From Lunularia cruciata (Eukaryota > Streptophyta > Marchantiopsida > Lunulariales > Lunulariaceae), in the NCBI GenBank assembly GCA_948567375.1, contig OX419756.1:55256333-55320332 (forward strand): 64,000 nucleotides of DNA, read 5' to 3'. The translations under genes and the position numbers were made by a program. Shown here in pieces: positions 34,973 to 47,690 of the stretch. How positions within the stretch are numbered: the first letter of the stretch is position 1; every line of letters starts with the position of its first letter. Under the pieces are notes generated by a model. The model had not been told where the DNA came from. It was given only the letters and a program-made list of their open reading frames with translations, and searched no databases.

Positions 34973-35720
34973 CAAAAGTTACAGCCATTTGAAGACACAA
35001 TCAAGCTACGGACTTCACCACAACACCACAACATTGGACTGGAGCATACTTTTGGACTAGAAACAAACCATCAAAGGGAGCAAAAACTTCAAGGCTAATA
35101 TCTCCATCATTACTAGTCCGCTTCATCTTGTTGGAACAGTCTTCTAAAGGAATTTTCATAGAGACTAAAATTGTGGCAATTGGAGCTCTATACTAGAAAT
35201 TATGATCACTTGAAGACACCATTGGGTTGGGGATTTCATCATAATAGCACAACCATTGGAGTGGAGCATGACAATGGACAAGAGTAGATATTGGAGTGGT
35301 GGATACCATTGAAGTAGAACACACACTTTGGGGCTGATATCTTCATGATTATTGATTAAAATATCACTTGCATTTTTCTTTGGAAGCATCTTCTTAAGGT
35401 CTTTCCATTGAAACTAAAATCATAGCAACTGAAGCTTTACAGCAAAAGTTATAGTCACCTAAAGACACCATTGGATTGGGGACTTCACCATGACATAACT
35501 ATTGGAGTTGGACCATTGGAGTGGAGTACATCATTTGAGTAGAGAAAAAAGTTTAAGGCTGATATCTCTATAGATATTAGTCTAAATAGTGCATGCTTAG
35601 TTTTGTTGGAAATGTATTCTCAAGTGCTTTCCATAAAGATCAAATACATAGTATTTAGAGCTTTGTAGGGGAACTTTGAACCATCAAAAGGCACATGTAT
35701 TTTGGGTTGACATTTATGGC
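34973..35720. repeat. diverged tandem array, about 3.2 units of 222-248 bp
   Basis: Units start at 34,973, 35,195, 35,443 and (partial) 35,669. Each has the same order of phrases: a variant of AAAGTTATAGTCACC, GAAGACACCATTGG, GGGGACTTCACC, a TTGGAGTGGAGCAT-like phrase, GGCTGATATCTC, and GGAGCTTTA. Identity is roughly 65-75 percent by eye. No long ORF crosses it. Confidence 0.75.
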
Positions 35721-37789
35721 TTGGCACATTCAATGTGTCACACAAAAATAGTTGTAGTTTTTGTTATGTTGAGCTATTATCAAGAGGTTGCATGTACACT
35801 TGTGGAGGTTTGTGGGCATTTCTTTGTCTTGGGCTTGGAGTTCTTGTAGAGATTATTAAGGATTATTGCTTGAGAAGATTATAACATGATTGCAAAAGGA
35901 GGAAATTGGGAAGGGAAGAGGGATTATCAAGGATTGGGTTTTCAAGAACTCTTGATGGATCAGTTGACAAGGATTGAGAGAGAAAGGTTTAAGAATTCAA
36001 GCTTTCTTAATTGATCAAATAGAGATTGATTGAGAAAAGTATTTCCAGAAAGAGGGTTTGAGGTTCATGAAGTTCTAAATTGATTCAATGAGATGATCAA
36101 TGAAAGTCTTCTTTGACAAGAAGGGTTTCAATCAATAAATAAAGGAATTGAGGATGAGTTTTGATGGGAAGGGTTTGGATTAGGATATCAAAGGAAGAAA
36201 GGAAGGTTTCTAAGAGTTTTGTTTTACCAACAAGGCAAAGAGGAAGGTTATGATTAGTATATTCTGGCTAGTTCCTTTTGATTGAGGATTGACAAGAAGA
36301 GGCTTGCAAAAAATTCTTAATAGTCAAGAAAGAATCTTTGGAGAATGATAAGAAGTGAGTATAAAGACATTATACCTCATGTAGCTATAAACTTGTTTGA
36401 GTAAATCTTTATTTTATAAATTTCTTAAACCAATAGTGTTTAGGAAAGTCTATTTAGTAAAGATTTTGATCTTATTGTAGTTGGAAATTGAACTCCATGA
36501 CAACAAAATTATAGCTAACTCTAGAGTCCTTATTGGTGGCATATTATGTAAACTAATGTACAATAGTTTGTTGCAAAATGTGTGGTTTGTGACCATGTTA
36601 GAACATCATTTAATCCTCATATGCCATAATTATACATATTATCTATTATGAGGTTGGGTTATTGCTAGACTTTGGACTTTTGCTATACCTTTATTGTTGA
36701 TTGTGAGACATTATTAGCAAATTACACCAATGACACTTGATGTAACTATATGCTACACTATCTTGAGAGTGTGCAAGGTTTTGCCTTCTAGAGTCTACAT
36801 GTTGGAAGGATATGCTGGTGTTGTTTGGACAGATCATATGTGCATTGTGCACCATGCCACCTCCCAAACATTAATGGCAGTATGTATATGCAGGTTGGTG
36901 ATTGTATGTTATGTGGCTCTTTTGGTGGAGTTGCTACTATGTTAGTGTGCATTAGCTATTTGAGAGGATGATATATGGTATGTTTGTTCCTACACTCATT
37001 GTGGCTCCTCAAGGATAATGGTTGTGTCCTTGATATAATTGATCCATATTTAATTCACTCCTTATGTGATATAGATTGTAGACATGCAATTAACAATGGG
37101 GCTCAATAGCACTAGACCTCTTGATCTTTGCCCACCATGTGGTATCATATACTTGGAATAGATGGCTATCTAGAATTAGGGATCTAACCGTAAGCTAGGG
37201 GGGGTTATAGCACTTTAGAGTTCATGTGTGACTTCTGTGTAACTAATGATATTGACATTTTATATATATATATATTCAAAATATTTGCAATGGAAAAGCT
37301 AGTTGGCTTAGATGTTGGAGTGTTAGTCTTGGTAGTTATAGTTATACCGATCGTTGCCTAGAGATTACTCAATGGCAGTCAAATTTTGTAAAAAGGCTAC
37401 TAATCATACCGTTAGAGCTACAATTTGCACCATCAAATAAGCCATCAAGAGCACCATTAAGGTTGGAGTTCTAGGGCAAGTCTAGAGGGGTATATCTTCA
37501 AAGTGCAACTCCAAAGAGCTCACTTCTTTGATGTTGAGCTCTCGAGCTCTTGGTTATGGTGGAGAGAGATTGGCAAGCATCACATGGAGTCTTGTAGCTA
37601 GAGTGGATGTGGCTTGATAGTGTAATCAAGGTCCCATTGTTAGTAGTATATTGGGTTGAGTATGATTGACTTCTGATTCAATTTGAGTTTGTGACATCTT
37701 ATTATTATGGCACTTTATAGTTCATGTGTGATTCTATATGACTTGTGTTTCTATAGTGTATGATGTGACAATAGTGTATGGTGCATAAT
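35721..37789. other. no recognisable gene
   Basis: AT-rich sequence with no ORF above 75 codons. The phrase CACTTTA[GT]AGTTCATGTGTGA occurs twice (37,211 and 37,711), so an old repeat is present. I recognise no domain. Confidence 0.6.
37260..37276. repeat. (TA)n microsatellite
   Basis: An uninterrupted TA run of about eight units. Confidence 0.9.
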
Positions 37790-40700
37790 GATGTATATGT
37801 GACCAAGGTGGAAGAAGGATCCTTTTCTCTCTAGATGTTATTGTGACAGACAAGAGATGGACTTTCCCCATGGGCAAAAGATGACCTTCTATCCCTTACT
37901 TCCTTACCTACTGATTGGACTAAACGCTTGCAATCTTCTTTGATGGAGTAATAATGTTGGCATATGCTACATTCTCTCTTAGTTGACTCGTGCATTCCTT
38001 GGGCTACTAAATCACATCTTCTTCAACAAGGATGTAGGCTCTTGGATCTTACTTTGATTGTGCATTGGGGCATTCTAACTTGCACTAGCTACCTTCTAAA
38101 TATTGATGAGGTTCCGCCTAGGTTTGGTCCACCCATCTAAAAATTTTATCTAAAAACTTTATCTGAAATCTTTATTACTCCCTTGTAAGTGTGTTTCTAC
38201 ACTAGATGCAAAAATGGTCCATATAACACCATATCATGTTGTGATTTGGATAACTAGTGAAAAAAAAAATAGTATGATTTATCCCATATTATTGGAGTAT
38301 ATTGTAGGATGGATCCCACGGTTGAGCTTTTGCCATGTGAGCAATCTATGTATATGTACATGTACACAATTGGTCACATGGATTATGGTCGTATTCTCTT
38401 TGAATGCTCTTATGTGCATAGGTGGTGGAGAGTTGATAGAGGACTACATTTTAGTTTTAAGAGTCTTGAGCAAGATGAGGATGTGGGAAGTGAGATTTGT
38501 AGTAGAGCATAGGTGCTAGAGCATTAGAGGAAGCACTTGATTAGAAGATATATTGTGCTCCTAATCTGCCATTCCCAAATCCTTTTCTCATCAGGCTACA
38601 GATTCTACACCATGATGAACTTCAAGGTTGGATGGTAGTGCAATTTTGGGTTACATTCATGGAGTCAATGATGGGAAGCATGGATCCAATTGTTCTTCCT
38701 ATGCTTACTTATAGGTTGGTCTAGAACTTGAAAATCTATGTGCTCTTATGGATGGAGAAGAATTTCATCTCATTCAATGGCTTCAAGTTGGAGTTATGGG
38801 GTCCATTTGGCAAAAGGAGAACCAACTAAATGACAAAATGCAAGTGACTAGGTCCAAAGAGGAAATTTCTGGAGTTTTTCAACCATCCAAAGAGTTAGGG
38901 AAGTGCATTCAGAGAGAAGAGACAATGGTTGGAGAGAAGACCTGGCGGGCTATACTTTGGAGATAGAAAACAAGTGATTTGAGTAGATTCTTAAGGGGAT
39001 ATGGTAGATTGAATCAAGGGGAGTAGAGTCCATACTTAGGTGCAAAAACTGGAAAATTTGGAAATGTTCATGCACATTTTTTTAATCTATTAGTGAGATT
39101 GGAGAGTGGAAAGAGTTTTTATAGTGATAAGTGCAAGAAATTATAGTTTTAGATCAATCTCCAATCAGATTTGGTTCATTAAATTTGGAGCTTTGGAAAG
39201 TAAGGTATTGGAGATGATATGATGATTAGCTTTGGAGTTTTGGTAAACCATCAGCTTATGAAAGTTTTTAGAATTATTAGTGATTATGTCTTGCATTATT
39301 GTGCAAAATTTTCATGTAAATTACTCAAATAAAGAATTCAAGTTCTTGGATCAAGCACACCTAGGACGGTAGAGCTCACCAATTAGTCTAGCTCAAGAAT
39401 TGATCCATATCTACAGATTGGGGTTGGATTAGGCTATCAAATTTCTTAGGGGTTTAGAAGAGTGCACAATAAGCTCCTATGAAAAATTTAGTTTGCTTTG
39501 AGTTTATAGAGAGTGAGAGCTGATGCAACAAGTTCTACTAAAAATATTATTGTAAGCTAGATATAGCATTTCTATCTTCAATTATGATTGAATGTCAATC
39601 TTCCCATTTTTGGGACTATAATTGAGGATTTTAGGTTTTTGGCATGTTTTTGATGATTATTTATACCTCTTATTCAGAAATTTGGGGAAATTTTTCAAGA
39701 ACTAGGAGCAAACACTCAATTAGAGATTTCAAAATTAGGGTGGAAATTACAAAAAATTGGCCATGTTTGAGAGTTTTTCAAGGGATCTATAATGGTTAGA
39801 TTTAAGATTGTGTCATACCATTAGAAAGCTTATCTTACAAGCTTTTCATTAAGTTCTAGATCATTTGAATCAGAGCAACACAAGAAAATTTATTTTCATC
39901 TGAGTTGCATATAGTTTTCCCCATTCAAAAAGGCATAGAATTTCTCGGAATACAAGTTGGTTTGGAAGTTGGGGAACAACTTGGAAGACAGATTGAATCA
40001 GCTTGAGGACATGGCAAGAGGCTCTGAAGCTGATTTTGACTAAAAGCATGGAGAGGTTTTGAATTCTTGTGGTTGGATCCTCTCTGTGCTTGCATGCTTG
40101 TTTGTATGCCCAATTGGCTTGGATTGGTGCACGGACATTGCGCTCAGATTTTCCTTATAGAAGTGCTATGAATTCTCCTTGGTAATGTGGAAAGTGATGG
40201 CCAACAGACCAAGAGTGTGTGTTATGAAGACGAGTTGGGTTGCCATTACTACCCTACCTCATAGAAGGAATACTATAAACAAGAGTGGAAGGTTCCAATG
40301 GTTGGGTAACATGCGTGCTTAGAGTAGTAGTGAAAAACTTATATACAATCTCTAATCCGTAAGCTCTACAACTAGACACTTTGTGTGTTCACAAAGAGAA
40401 AAAGGTAAAGTATGACAACAGTGTCTTTTTGGAGGATAGAGGATAGCTACCCATGATGGCATTAGGAATATAGTGTTTGCTATGGCACAAGAGAGTGGAT
40501 ACCTTGCTTGGGAGAAGTGTTTGTAGGGTTTGCAAACAACATGTGTCAAGGTAGACATATACTTGGTCCAAGCTGATCTGGTGAGAATATAAGATGATGT
40601 TGTTACGGACCTTATGTGTGATTGGACCCTAGTTTTGGAGGGAGTGATTATTCATACCCCATGAAAGGCAGCAAGCAAAGTGGAAGCATGAAAGGTCTCC

Positions 40701-41106
40701 AAGTATAGGGATATACAACAAGGTCATATTTTTGTTCCTCTAGCCTTGGGAGTTATATGGAGCAATGAATACGGCATTTGACACATTTGTCAAGGAGTGC
40801 ACAAGAGCATATCATATTAGATGTCAAGGGGTACCATTCTCACTCTCATACTTTGTAGCATATTTCAACATGTATCCATTGCTCTACATAAAGCATTGAT
40901 TGGTGCGACCCATAGGAAAGCAACCATACTAGATGATACTTTTTCATATGTTTCAATAGTTTATAGATCTTATTATTTGCATAGCTTGGATATCCTAGGT
41001 GCAGTAGGGCAGATTTCCAATTCCAACATTCTTGGAGCATAGCTGCACTTTATCTCTTTTGTCTCACCTTTGTGTGGCTTGATGGGGTAGTCCCGTCAAG
41101 TAGTGG
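37790..41106 (+). mobile_element. LINE copy L2a, 5'-truncated, decayed, interrupted by E#2
   Basis: 37,790-38,231 matches L1 50,350-50,770 and 40,418-41,106 matches L1 50,768-51,460, so about 1.1 kb of the C-terminal half survives. Examples are the ggaggatccttttctctc phrase at both places and GTGTTTGCTATGGCACAAGAGAG at 40,476 matching 50,818. Stops and indels are frequent. The insertion of E#2 falls inside the CCHC motif. The 3' end has the family's short tail with GATGGGGTAGTCCCGTC. Confidence 0.88.
38232..40417 (+). mobile_element. element E#2, about 2.2 kb
   Basis: It is the reverse-orientation counterpart of E#1 and matches it throughout, for example ATCTGCCATTCCCAAATCCT at 38,561 against the complement of about 28,500-28,520. 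Tips are TATCATGTTGTG and AAAGTATGACA. The flanks ACCA and ACAG correspond to ACGG at the uninterrupted site in L1 (about 50,761-50,765), consistent with a 4-bp duplication that has since mutated. No ORF of note beyond 101 codons at 38,214-38,519. Confidence 0.78.
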
Positions 41107-41132
41107 CCTTTTTCTCTTTTAAACATAAATGG

Positions 41133-41582
41133 AGGGAGTGATTACCCATCCCCCTTGATGGGTGGTGAGTGCAGCAACAGGTCGCAAGGTCCTCTTTGTT
41201 CCTCTAGCCTTAGAATTATATGGAGCGATGGACACTACGTTTGACACATTTGTCAAGGAATGCGAGTTTATTATGTTAGGCGTTGAGGGGTACCATTCTC
41301 ACTCTCAAACTTTATAGCATATTTTAGACAGCATTTGTCCATTGCTTTACATAGGGCAGTGGCTGGTGCAATCCATAGGAGAGCAATAACACTAGGTGAT
41401 GCTTCTTCGGATGCTCTAGTTGTTTGTAGATCGTACTACTTGCATAACTTGGATATCTTAGGTGCGGTGGTGCAGATTTCTCATATTGACTCTATTGGGG
41501 CTTAGCTACATTTTACACCTTTTGTCTCACCCTTGTACTGCTTGATAGGGTCTTCCCATCCATTGTGTTTTCTGAGCGGTAG
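41133..41582 (+). mobile_element. LINE copy L2b, 5'-truncated
   Basis: 450 bp matching L1 from about 50,984 to 51,465, joined head-to-tail behind L2a. It is flanked by similar 24-26 bp stretches, 41,107-41,132 and 41,583-41,606 (both approximating CTTTTCTTTTMAACATAWWTGG), which look like a long target duplication. 5' truncation with such a duplication is the signature of target-primed reverse transcription. Confidence 0.8.
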
Positions 41583-43256
41583 CCCTTTTCTTTTCAACAT
41601 ATTTGGATTCCCTTCTAAACTTTCAGTAGGGAACCGCAAACTGAAGTATAGTCCTTCACTCCGGAAGACTTCAGATACTCCTAGCACAAGAATGTTCTAT
41701 AGAGAGGAAAATAGGTGCATTGAAGGAAGTTTCCAGTCAAATAGGAAACTTTTGTACATTTCGGTTATGCCATAGTTCCCAAGTGAGTTCACAAGTTCAC
41801 GGGGCTGGTTTCTTACCCCGGGTTTTCACCACTTCCCCATGAAACGTGGTAGGAACGGGCAGGTTTTAAACACGACAGAAACGCGACACAATAACAATTC
41901 CCATCACGTATCTTGAGCCCATTTTAAACTGTCAGAACTACTTGATGTCTATTTGACGGCTCCGATGCTCCGGGGTGAACATCTTTAACGTGGTGCCCTG
42001 CGTAAAATCTGCCCTAGAACCACGCTAAATAGGAGAAACCTTGTACGCAAGTTGGAGGCCTGTCTAAACTTGCCCTAGTCATATCCATCAATGCTAATCG
42101 GACCGTAAGTTACGAACTCCCAGGAAATATTTGCCGTGACTGGAAGAACCTGCCTTTACCGGGTGCTCCAATATTGGCTTCTTTTGATGGCCGAGAAATC
42201 TCCACTTCCTCCACAAGCCGGGAAGAAACTTGCCGTTGACCTGCTCCAGATCACCATTGTTAGGCTTCCTTCCGAATTTGAAATGACCAAGAAATACCTG
42301 TGAGTAGTTCGGTATTCCGGCAGCTTTGGCACATTCCCGGCATGTCGGAGGGATCTATCAAAGGCATGCAACCGGTTACTTGGAACTTACTACCAAAAAT
42401 TCCAAAATAAGTCTGAAACACCCCGGTAGTTCCGGGAATTAGAGATAGCCTCGTACGTCCAGAACTCCCCAGAACAATAAAGGTTCTCCGCAAAGTCTCC
42501 CGGCCACAAAGTCTTAGATCCCTCCGAGGTTCCGGGAATGTGCGAAAGCTGCCAGAACGCCGAACAACTCACAGGTTTCTCCTCCTCAAATTCTGAGAGA
42601 ACCCTAAGATGGTTGTCTGGAGTAGCTCTACGGCGATGTGGAGGAAATGGAGATTCCTCGGCCATCGGCGAAAGCAAAACCTTCAAAGGATGCCTTCCAG
42701 AGCAGCCGCTAAGGACCTGTGATAGTTCTTCTAGCCCCGACAAAGCTTTGCCTGGGAGTCCCTAACCGTCCGTCAAATTAGCATTGATGGATATGACCAG
42801 GGCAAGTTTAGGCAAGCCTCTAACTTGCACATGAGCTTTATCGTGTTTTATCACAGGTTTACCGTGAAAGATGTTCATCCTAGAGCATGGAAGCCGTCGA
42901 GAAGTAGATCGGACGGTTCAAGATGGGCTCAAGATACATTACGGGAAATGTTATCGTGTTGCACTCCATCGAGTTCAAAGGCCTGCTCGTTCCCGCCAAG
43001 CTCAATGGGGGAAGTGGTGAAATCCTCGGGTCGAGAACCAGCCCCGTGAACTCATCGGGGGACTATGGTATAATTGAAATGTACCAAAATTTAGTGAAAA
43101 TTTATATTTTGCTGGAAAGTTCTAAACCTGTTCTCCCCTCTATAGAACACTCCCGTGCCAATCGTGCTGAAGTCTGCCAGAATAAAGAACGGTACTCCCG
43201 TTCGCGGATTCTTAAGGAAAGTTTGAAAAGAAATCAAAATATGGTTAAAAGAGAAG
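41583..43256. mobile_element. fold-back element: 1.67 kb palindrome
   Basis: The left arm (about 41,583-42,365) is an inverted copy of the right arm (about 42,515-43,256), roughly 80 percent identical by eye, around a 150-bp centre. Matching pairs include CTAGTCATATCCATCAATGC (42,076) with GCATTGATGGATATGACCAG (42,782), and CCGAGAAATCTCCACTTCC (42,191) with GGAAATGGAGATTCCTCGG (42,643). The outermost parts match to CTTTTCTTTTCAACATATTTGG against the complement of 43,231-43,256. GC content is clearly above the surroundings. No ORF above 145 codons, and those present mirror each other. Transcribed, it would fold into a giant hairpin. Confidence 0.9.
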
Positions 43257-46200
43257 TGGTATTATATTTTTTTCTAATTACGATTAGAAATTTAACATAT
43301 AGGAAGAAATTTTCAATGTACAACATAATAATAATATTATATATCACAAACAGAAAATGAGAGTATGTGCATAAAATCCACCAATTCATAAATGTTTATC
43401 TATCATATAAATCAAATAAAATAAAAATGTAACATGATTTAATCTGAAATTCTAGAAATAATTATATGATATATCACATGTAAATACAGTGGAAAAACAT
43501 ATAATTATCACTAGATGTTTAACAAGAAGATTAAAATAGACATTCATAAATCCATAAATCCAAAGAAGTAATATCACAATCCATTAAAAGAAAATTTACA
43601 CCGTAGAAATGCGTGTAAACCTGTAGAATTTCTGAAGTAGGTTTTACACTTTATAAAGGAGAGTTGTCTTGTAAACAGAAAAAGTATATAAAAACCTTCA
43701 GTTAGGAAACCAGTTACTACCTTGTCTTCATCAGTCTTTGGATATTCAAAACTATCGCTTGAAATTCCTCCTTTTGACTGAATTGAGTATTGAGTAGTAA
43801 TCAAGCTAACAACCTCTCTATCTTAATTAAAAACATTGTCTTTGATTGACTTTGCAAGTTGATGTTGTAAGAAGATGCATACACTAAGTATAAAACCAAA
43901 CACCAATAATATCAATTCTGGTATATCTAACTTATTTTTGGTCTCTCGCATCATTTTCCTTTTAACTTTTAGAATAGCTTTGGGAAATACCTACCAATCC
44001 AAGTATCTTAAGCTTATCTAAACTATCATTTGATCAAAAGTCTCTATGGAATTATCTTGTCATGACCTATGCATTAGTTGATATTATCTTAGTACAGTAA
44101 TTCAAAATAGCTCCTGAATTGGAAAATATTTACATCCTAACATTTAAACATATCCCTTGCTTATTTCTTGAAGTTGCAAACACAATAACTAAAGTTTGAT
44201 GAACTCATGATGGTTCTAGTATGAGCTCTAATTAGACCAAAGTAAAGTTTTGTCTTCTAAAAACCATAAACATACTCCTCAACAACATCAATACTCCTTG
44301 GTTCACCATTGCGTTGAATAGTTTCTATCTCATCATCATGTTGGGCTTGAAGAATAAAGGGATGGATAATTTTTTATTTCATGGATATCATGTTTATCCA
44401 AATGGTTTTGGAAACAACTTCCACAAAACATTAATAGATATTAAAATACTTAAAACAAGTTGAAAACGTTATCTCTTCTAGATCGCATTGCAAGAGAGGA
44501 GTTGAACTGTTGCTACTTGAACTTCAAGGAGTAGTTGAGTAGACTATGCTTTGTACGCTTATCCGTGAGATGGCTAAGGACCTATTACTTGATGAAATAT
44601 GCGGGAATGGTCAAAGGCACAAGGTCTTATGGTCATGACTTGCAAAACTTACAAGTTATTACTTATTAGCAATAAGAATGAGATAGTAAGACATATCTTC
44701 TTGATTGTATCAAGACGAAGCTGCACAATCATTTCATACCATTGTCCTTCAAGAAGTTATTGATATCTTACTTAATATAGACTTTAGATCGATATTAATT
44801 CTATTCATTATATTCATATCTTTAAAAAATGTTTATTTAATAGTCTCTTGATTTATTGAAAGGCAAGGATATAAAAGATAAGCTCTTAGATGTAAAACCC
44901 AAAGCTATAAGTAGGAAGCCAAAGAGGAAGAAGGAAAACGGGGTGGTAAGAGAGGTTCTTGTTGGGCTAAATCTTGATGGAGTATAATTTGCCCTTATGT
45001 TGCTTTTATTACTTGGGGTGACAAAACCGACGTACTGAAGAAGAGGGATATAAATGGCATTCGGATGGAACCCATCGAAGAGACGGTACACTAGTTTGGA
45101 TGCAATTTAAAGTAATGTAAGCATAACCATACCAAGCTATTGTCTAGGAGGATTTCTTTGTAGTACGTATGGCAAAAGAGAGATATAAAGGGAATTTTGA
45201 TGAACCCATCGGAGAGGAGATTTGAATGCAATTTAAAGAAATGTAAGCATAAGCATACTAAGCCATATTTGCGAGGATTTCTCTGATATTGTGTGCGGCT
45301 CTAAGACCGTCATCATATGAACTTATTAGATTCTTATATATTACAATTACAATAAAAGTTTAGCATAATTTCTGAGGGGTTATAAGGGTTACGTATGAGA
45401 GTATATTATATGATTGTGAGATAATATGATCTATGACTTTAATAATTTTTACATTTATTTGTTAAAAGCTTCTCAAATTTCATTCTTAATACATTCTAAT
45501 AATTTTTTGTCTTTAGGGACATTGAAGTGGATCTCAGATCACCACCACCGTAGGTGTATCACGATAATCCATATGTTGGACAAAAAACGCACAGAATCTA
45601 TAGAAACTTCACTCTAGTTCAAGATAAAGAGTAGAAAACAATAGATCCTTTAGTCTGTTGTGTAGAATCTAGCTAGAGCACAAAAGCTAAGGCATAGGGT
45701 GATAACATCCTAATGTATATATATATTTATTTAACCTAGATATTTTATATACTATCTGATCAACGTAACCTTTAAGTTGGAGGACTACATGTTGGGTTTT
45801 GTTGGTAGTACAATCACATTGTTGTGCTTGTTGTAGCTAGGATAGAATGGAGGAGCTATGGAGTTCGCATATCGTGTGGCAGCTATATTTGATAGTGCTT
45901 GTTGAGGGCAAATGATCTATTTACTGTTACAACCAAGGTTATTTCTATTATTAGTTCCATACGGAACTAGGTCCAAATGGAGAAATAAAAATTAAAATAT
46001 CCCTAGTTGTTCTGATGATAGTAGGTACATAGATATCTAGTGTTACTGATGGTAATATAGTAGTTTTTCTCTCCAATTTAGTTGCTAATTTACAAGGACT
46101 AACTATAAAAAAAGAGGAGGAACTAAGTGGATATAGATCTAGAAAAGAGACTATTTTTTGTATTATAGTTGAATAAGAGATAATATACATTGCCTACTTT

Positions 46201-46804
46201 AGGAATTATTGGAAAATAATGTTCCAATAATATGAAGAATTTTTATGCACCACAAAACCTTCTATATACTCTCTTGTTGGAACATAGAATATCTACTCCA
46301 TTTTTTCTAAGTTCCATGAATTATTTGATGATAACCATACTCTATTTATTTCTAAGTTCTATAATTTATTTGGTGATAACCATGGGGAATATATGACAAT
46401 TCATAAGAAAAAATGAATCCTCTTCAAAATCAAATGATCTAAATGATTTTGCCTTACTCATTATATAATTATACAATTAGTTAAAAAATTCAAAGTCACA
46501 AACAGCTAGTTTCTTATTTAGGATGTATACAGATATAACATATATTTATGTACATTGGTTGAACATCAACTCCCTGATACTTAGTTTGTAGTATAAGTTT
46601 GAAGTTCTTTTTCTCGTTCACCTATTTGTATTTATAATTATAATTGGAATTCAAACCTAAGCTTAATAATTGGAGTATCATTATATTGAAAAGTTAGCAG
46701 TAAATCATACCCTCTAGACTTATTTTAACAATCACATGTTCAAAATTAAGTTTAAAGTAGACTATAAAGAATATCATGATCATTAAATTTAACTTTTCAT
46801 CAAA
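43257..46804. other. AT-rich stretch without recognisable genes
   Basis: No ORF above 84 codons and no domain that I recognise. The only clear structure is the tandem duplication at 45,043-45,285. It is probably old, fully decayed repeat DNA. Confidence 0.6.
45043..45285. repeat. tandem duplication, two units of about 110-118 bp
   Basis: Units 45,043-45,160 and 45,178-45,285 share, in order, AG[GA]GATATAAA, GAACCCATCG, TG[AC]AATTTAAAG, ATGTAAGCATAA and AGGATTTCT. Identity is near 75-80 percent. Confidence 0.8.
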
Positions 46805-47285
46805 TTTTCAATTCGACCTTGAGAGGTGGTGAGCGAACAGTAATTAGCAAGATTTTGAAACATAGTGGTATGGAACACGGTCATCTTTTTGTTTCTCTAA
46901 ATTTTTAATTTAAATAGGAAATGGATAAAAAAATAATTTAAGATTAGTTGAGAGCTTGTCATACTAAGAGACAATGCGTTTGCTTTGCATTTACTTATGT
47001 AATTTACTCTAAATTACGTATATATTTACTTCACAAGGAGCATCGGGCTAGGCGGATGCATTTCATAAACAAATAAGCACGCTACATAAATTTTCTGTTG
47101 ATACTCTAGGATAGATGACTTATATAATGGAATACTTATTTCCAAATTTATCTCTGTATAGTTAAATTAAAATAAAACTGATTTCTCATCACGGTTCTAT
47201 CAGACCCATCTTACATGTTTTGTTTTCCGTTGTCCCACTTGACGAGGTCTTCCCTCCTTTATGCTATTCCTAATGTGCGTACCTT
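46805..47285 (+). mobile_element. LINE copy L4, very old 5'-truncated remnant
   Basis: 46,825-46,925 matches L1 51,005-51,110 (GGTCATCTTTTTGTTTCTCT against GGTCACCTCTTTGTTCCTCT). 46,950-47,075 matches L1 51,143-51,260 and 47,225-47,280 matches the 3' tail (CTTGACGAGGTCTTCCCTCC). Identity is only about 60-65 percent, so it is the oldest copy in the window. Confidence 0.65.
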
Positions 47286-47325
47286 ATTCTATTTGATCAC
47301 CAGATATCGTTTGGTTTCAACAAAG

Positions 47326-47541
47326 TTAAAATCTAAGACCTCTAAACTTGGTATCTAAACCACTAAGGAAGCTCAAAATTTGAGTCACTACGGTAATCCC
47401 TTTACTCAAATACATCAAATTCCTCGAGGATAAGGCACTCAAGAATCTGTTGTTCAGATTGAGCATCCTCTTAAACACAACACCAGATAACCTGCCATGA
47501 ACAGAATATCTTGCAATGAACTCTGTAAATGTAAATACCAA
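47326..47541 (-). other. possible terminal exon or chance ORF, minus strand
   Basis: An open frame of 71 codons ends QILSFLSGLDTKF and a TAA. On the minus strand a pyrimidine-rich TTTACATTTACAG precedes AGTTCATTGC near 47,510, resembling a splice acceptor. I recognise no domain and find no partner exon with certainty. Confidence 0.2.
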
Positions 47542-47609
47542 AATTTACTGTGAAAAGAATTGTGACTAAAACATCATAGAATATTCATTTTTATGAACTT
47601 TCTAGGGTT

Positions 47610-47690
47610 GGATCAAAGATCGTGCAGCTTCATCGAGCACAAGTTCCGCACATAATTGATGCGAACACGCCCCAACAAGCTTTCTCATGC
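47610..47690. repeat. 80-bp segment repeated at 52,042-52,125
   Basis: Both copies carry GAT[CT]GTGCAGCTTCAT, then CAAGTTC, then TTGATGCGAA and CCCAACAAG, about 77 percent identical. They flank the LINE L1 and the unassigned segment after it. The complement of 47,700-47,830 is CT-rich, like a plant 5' untranslated region, but I cannot show a gene. Confidence 0.6.

Noticed and set aside
37260-37276. TA run as a promoter
   Set aside because: It is a simple microsatellite with no gene next to it.
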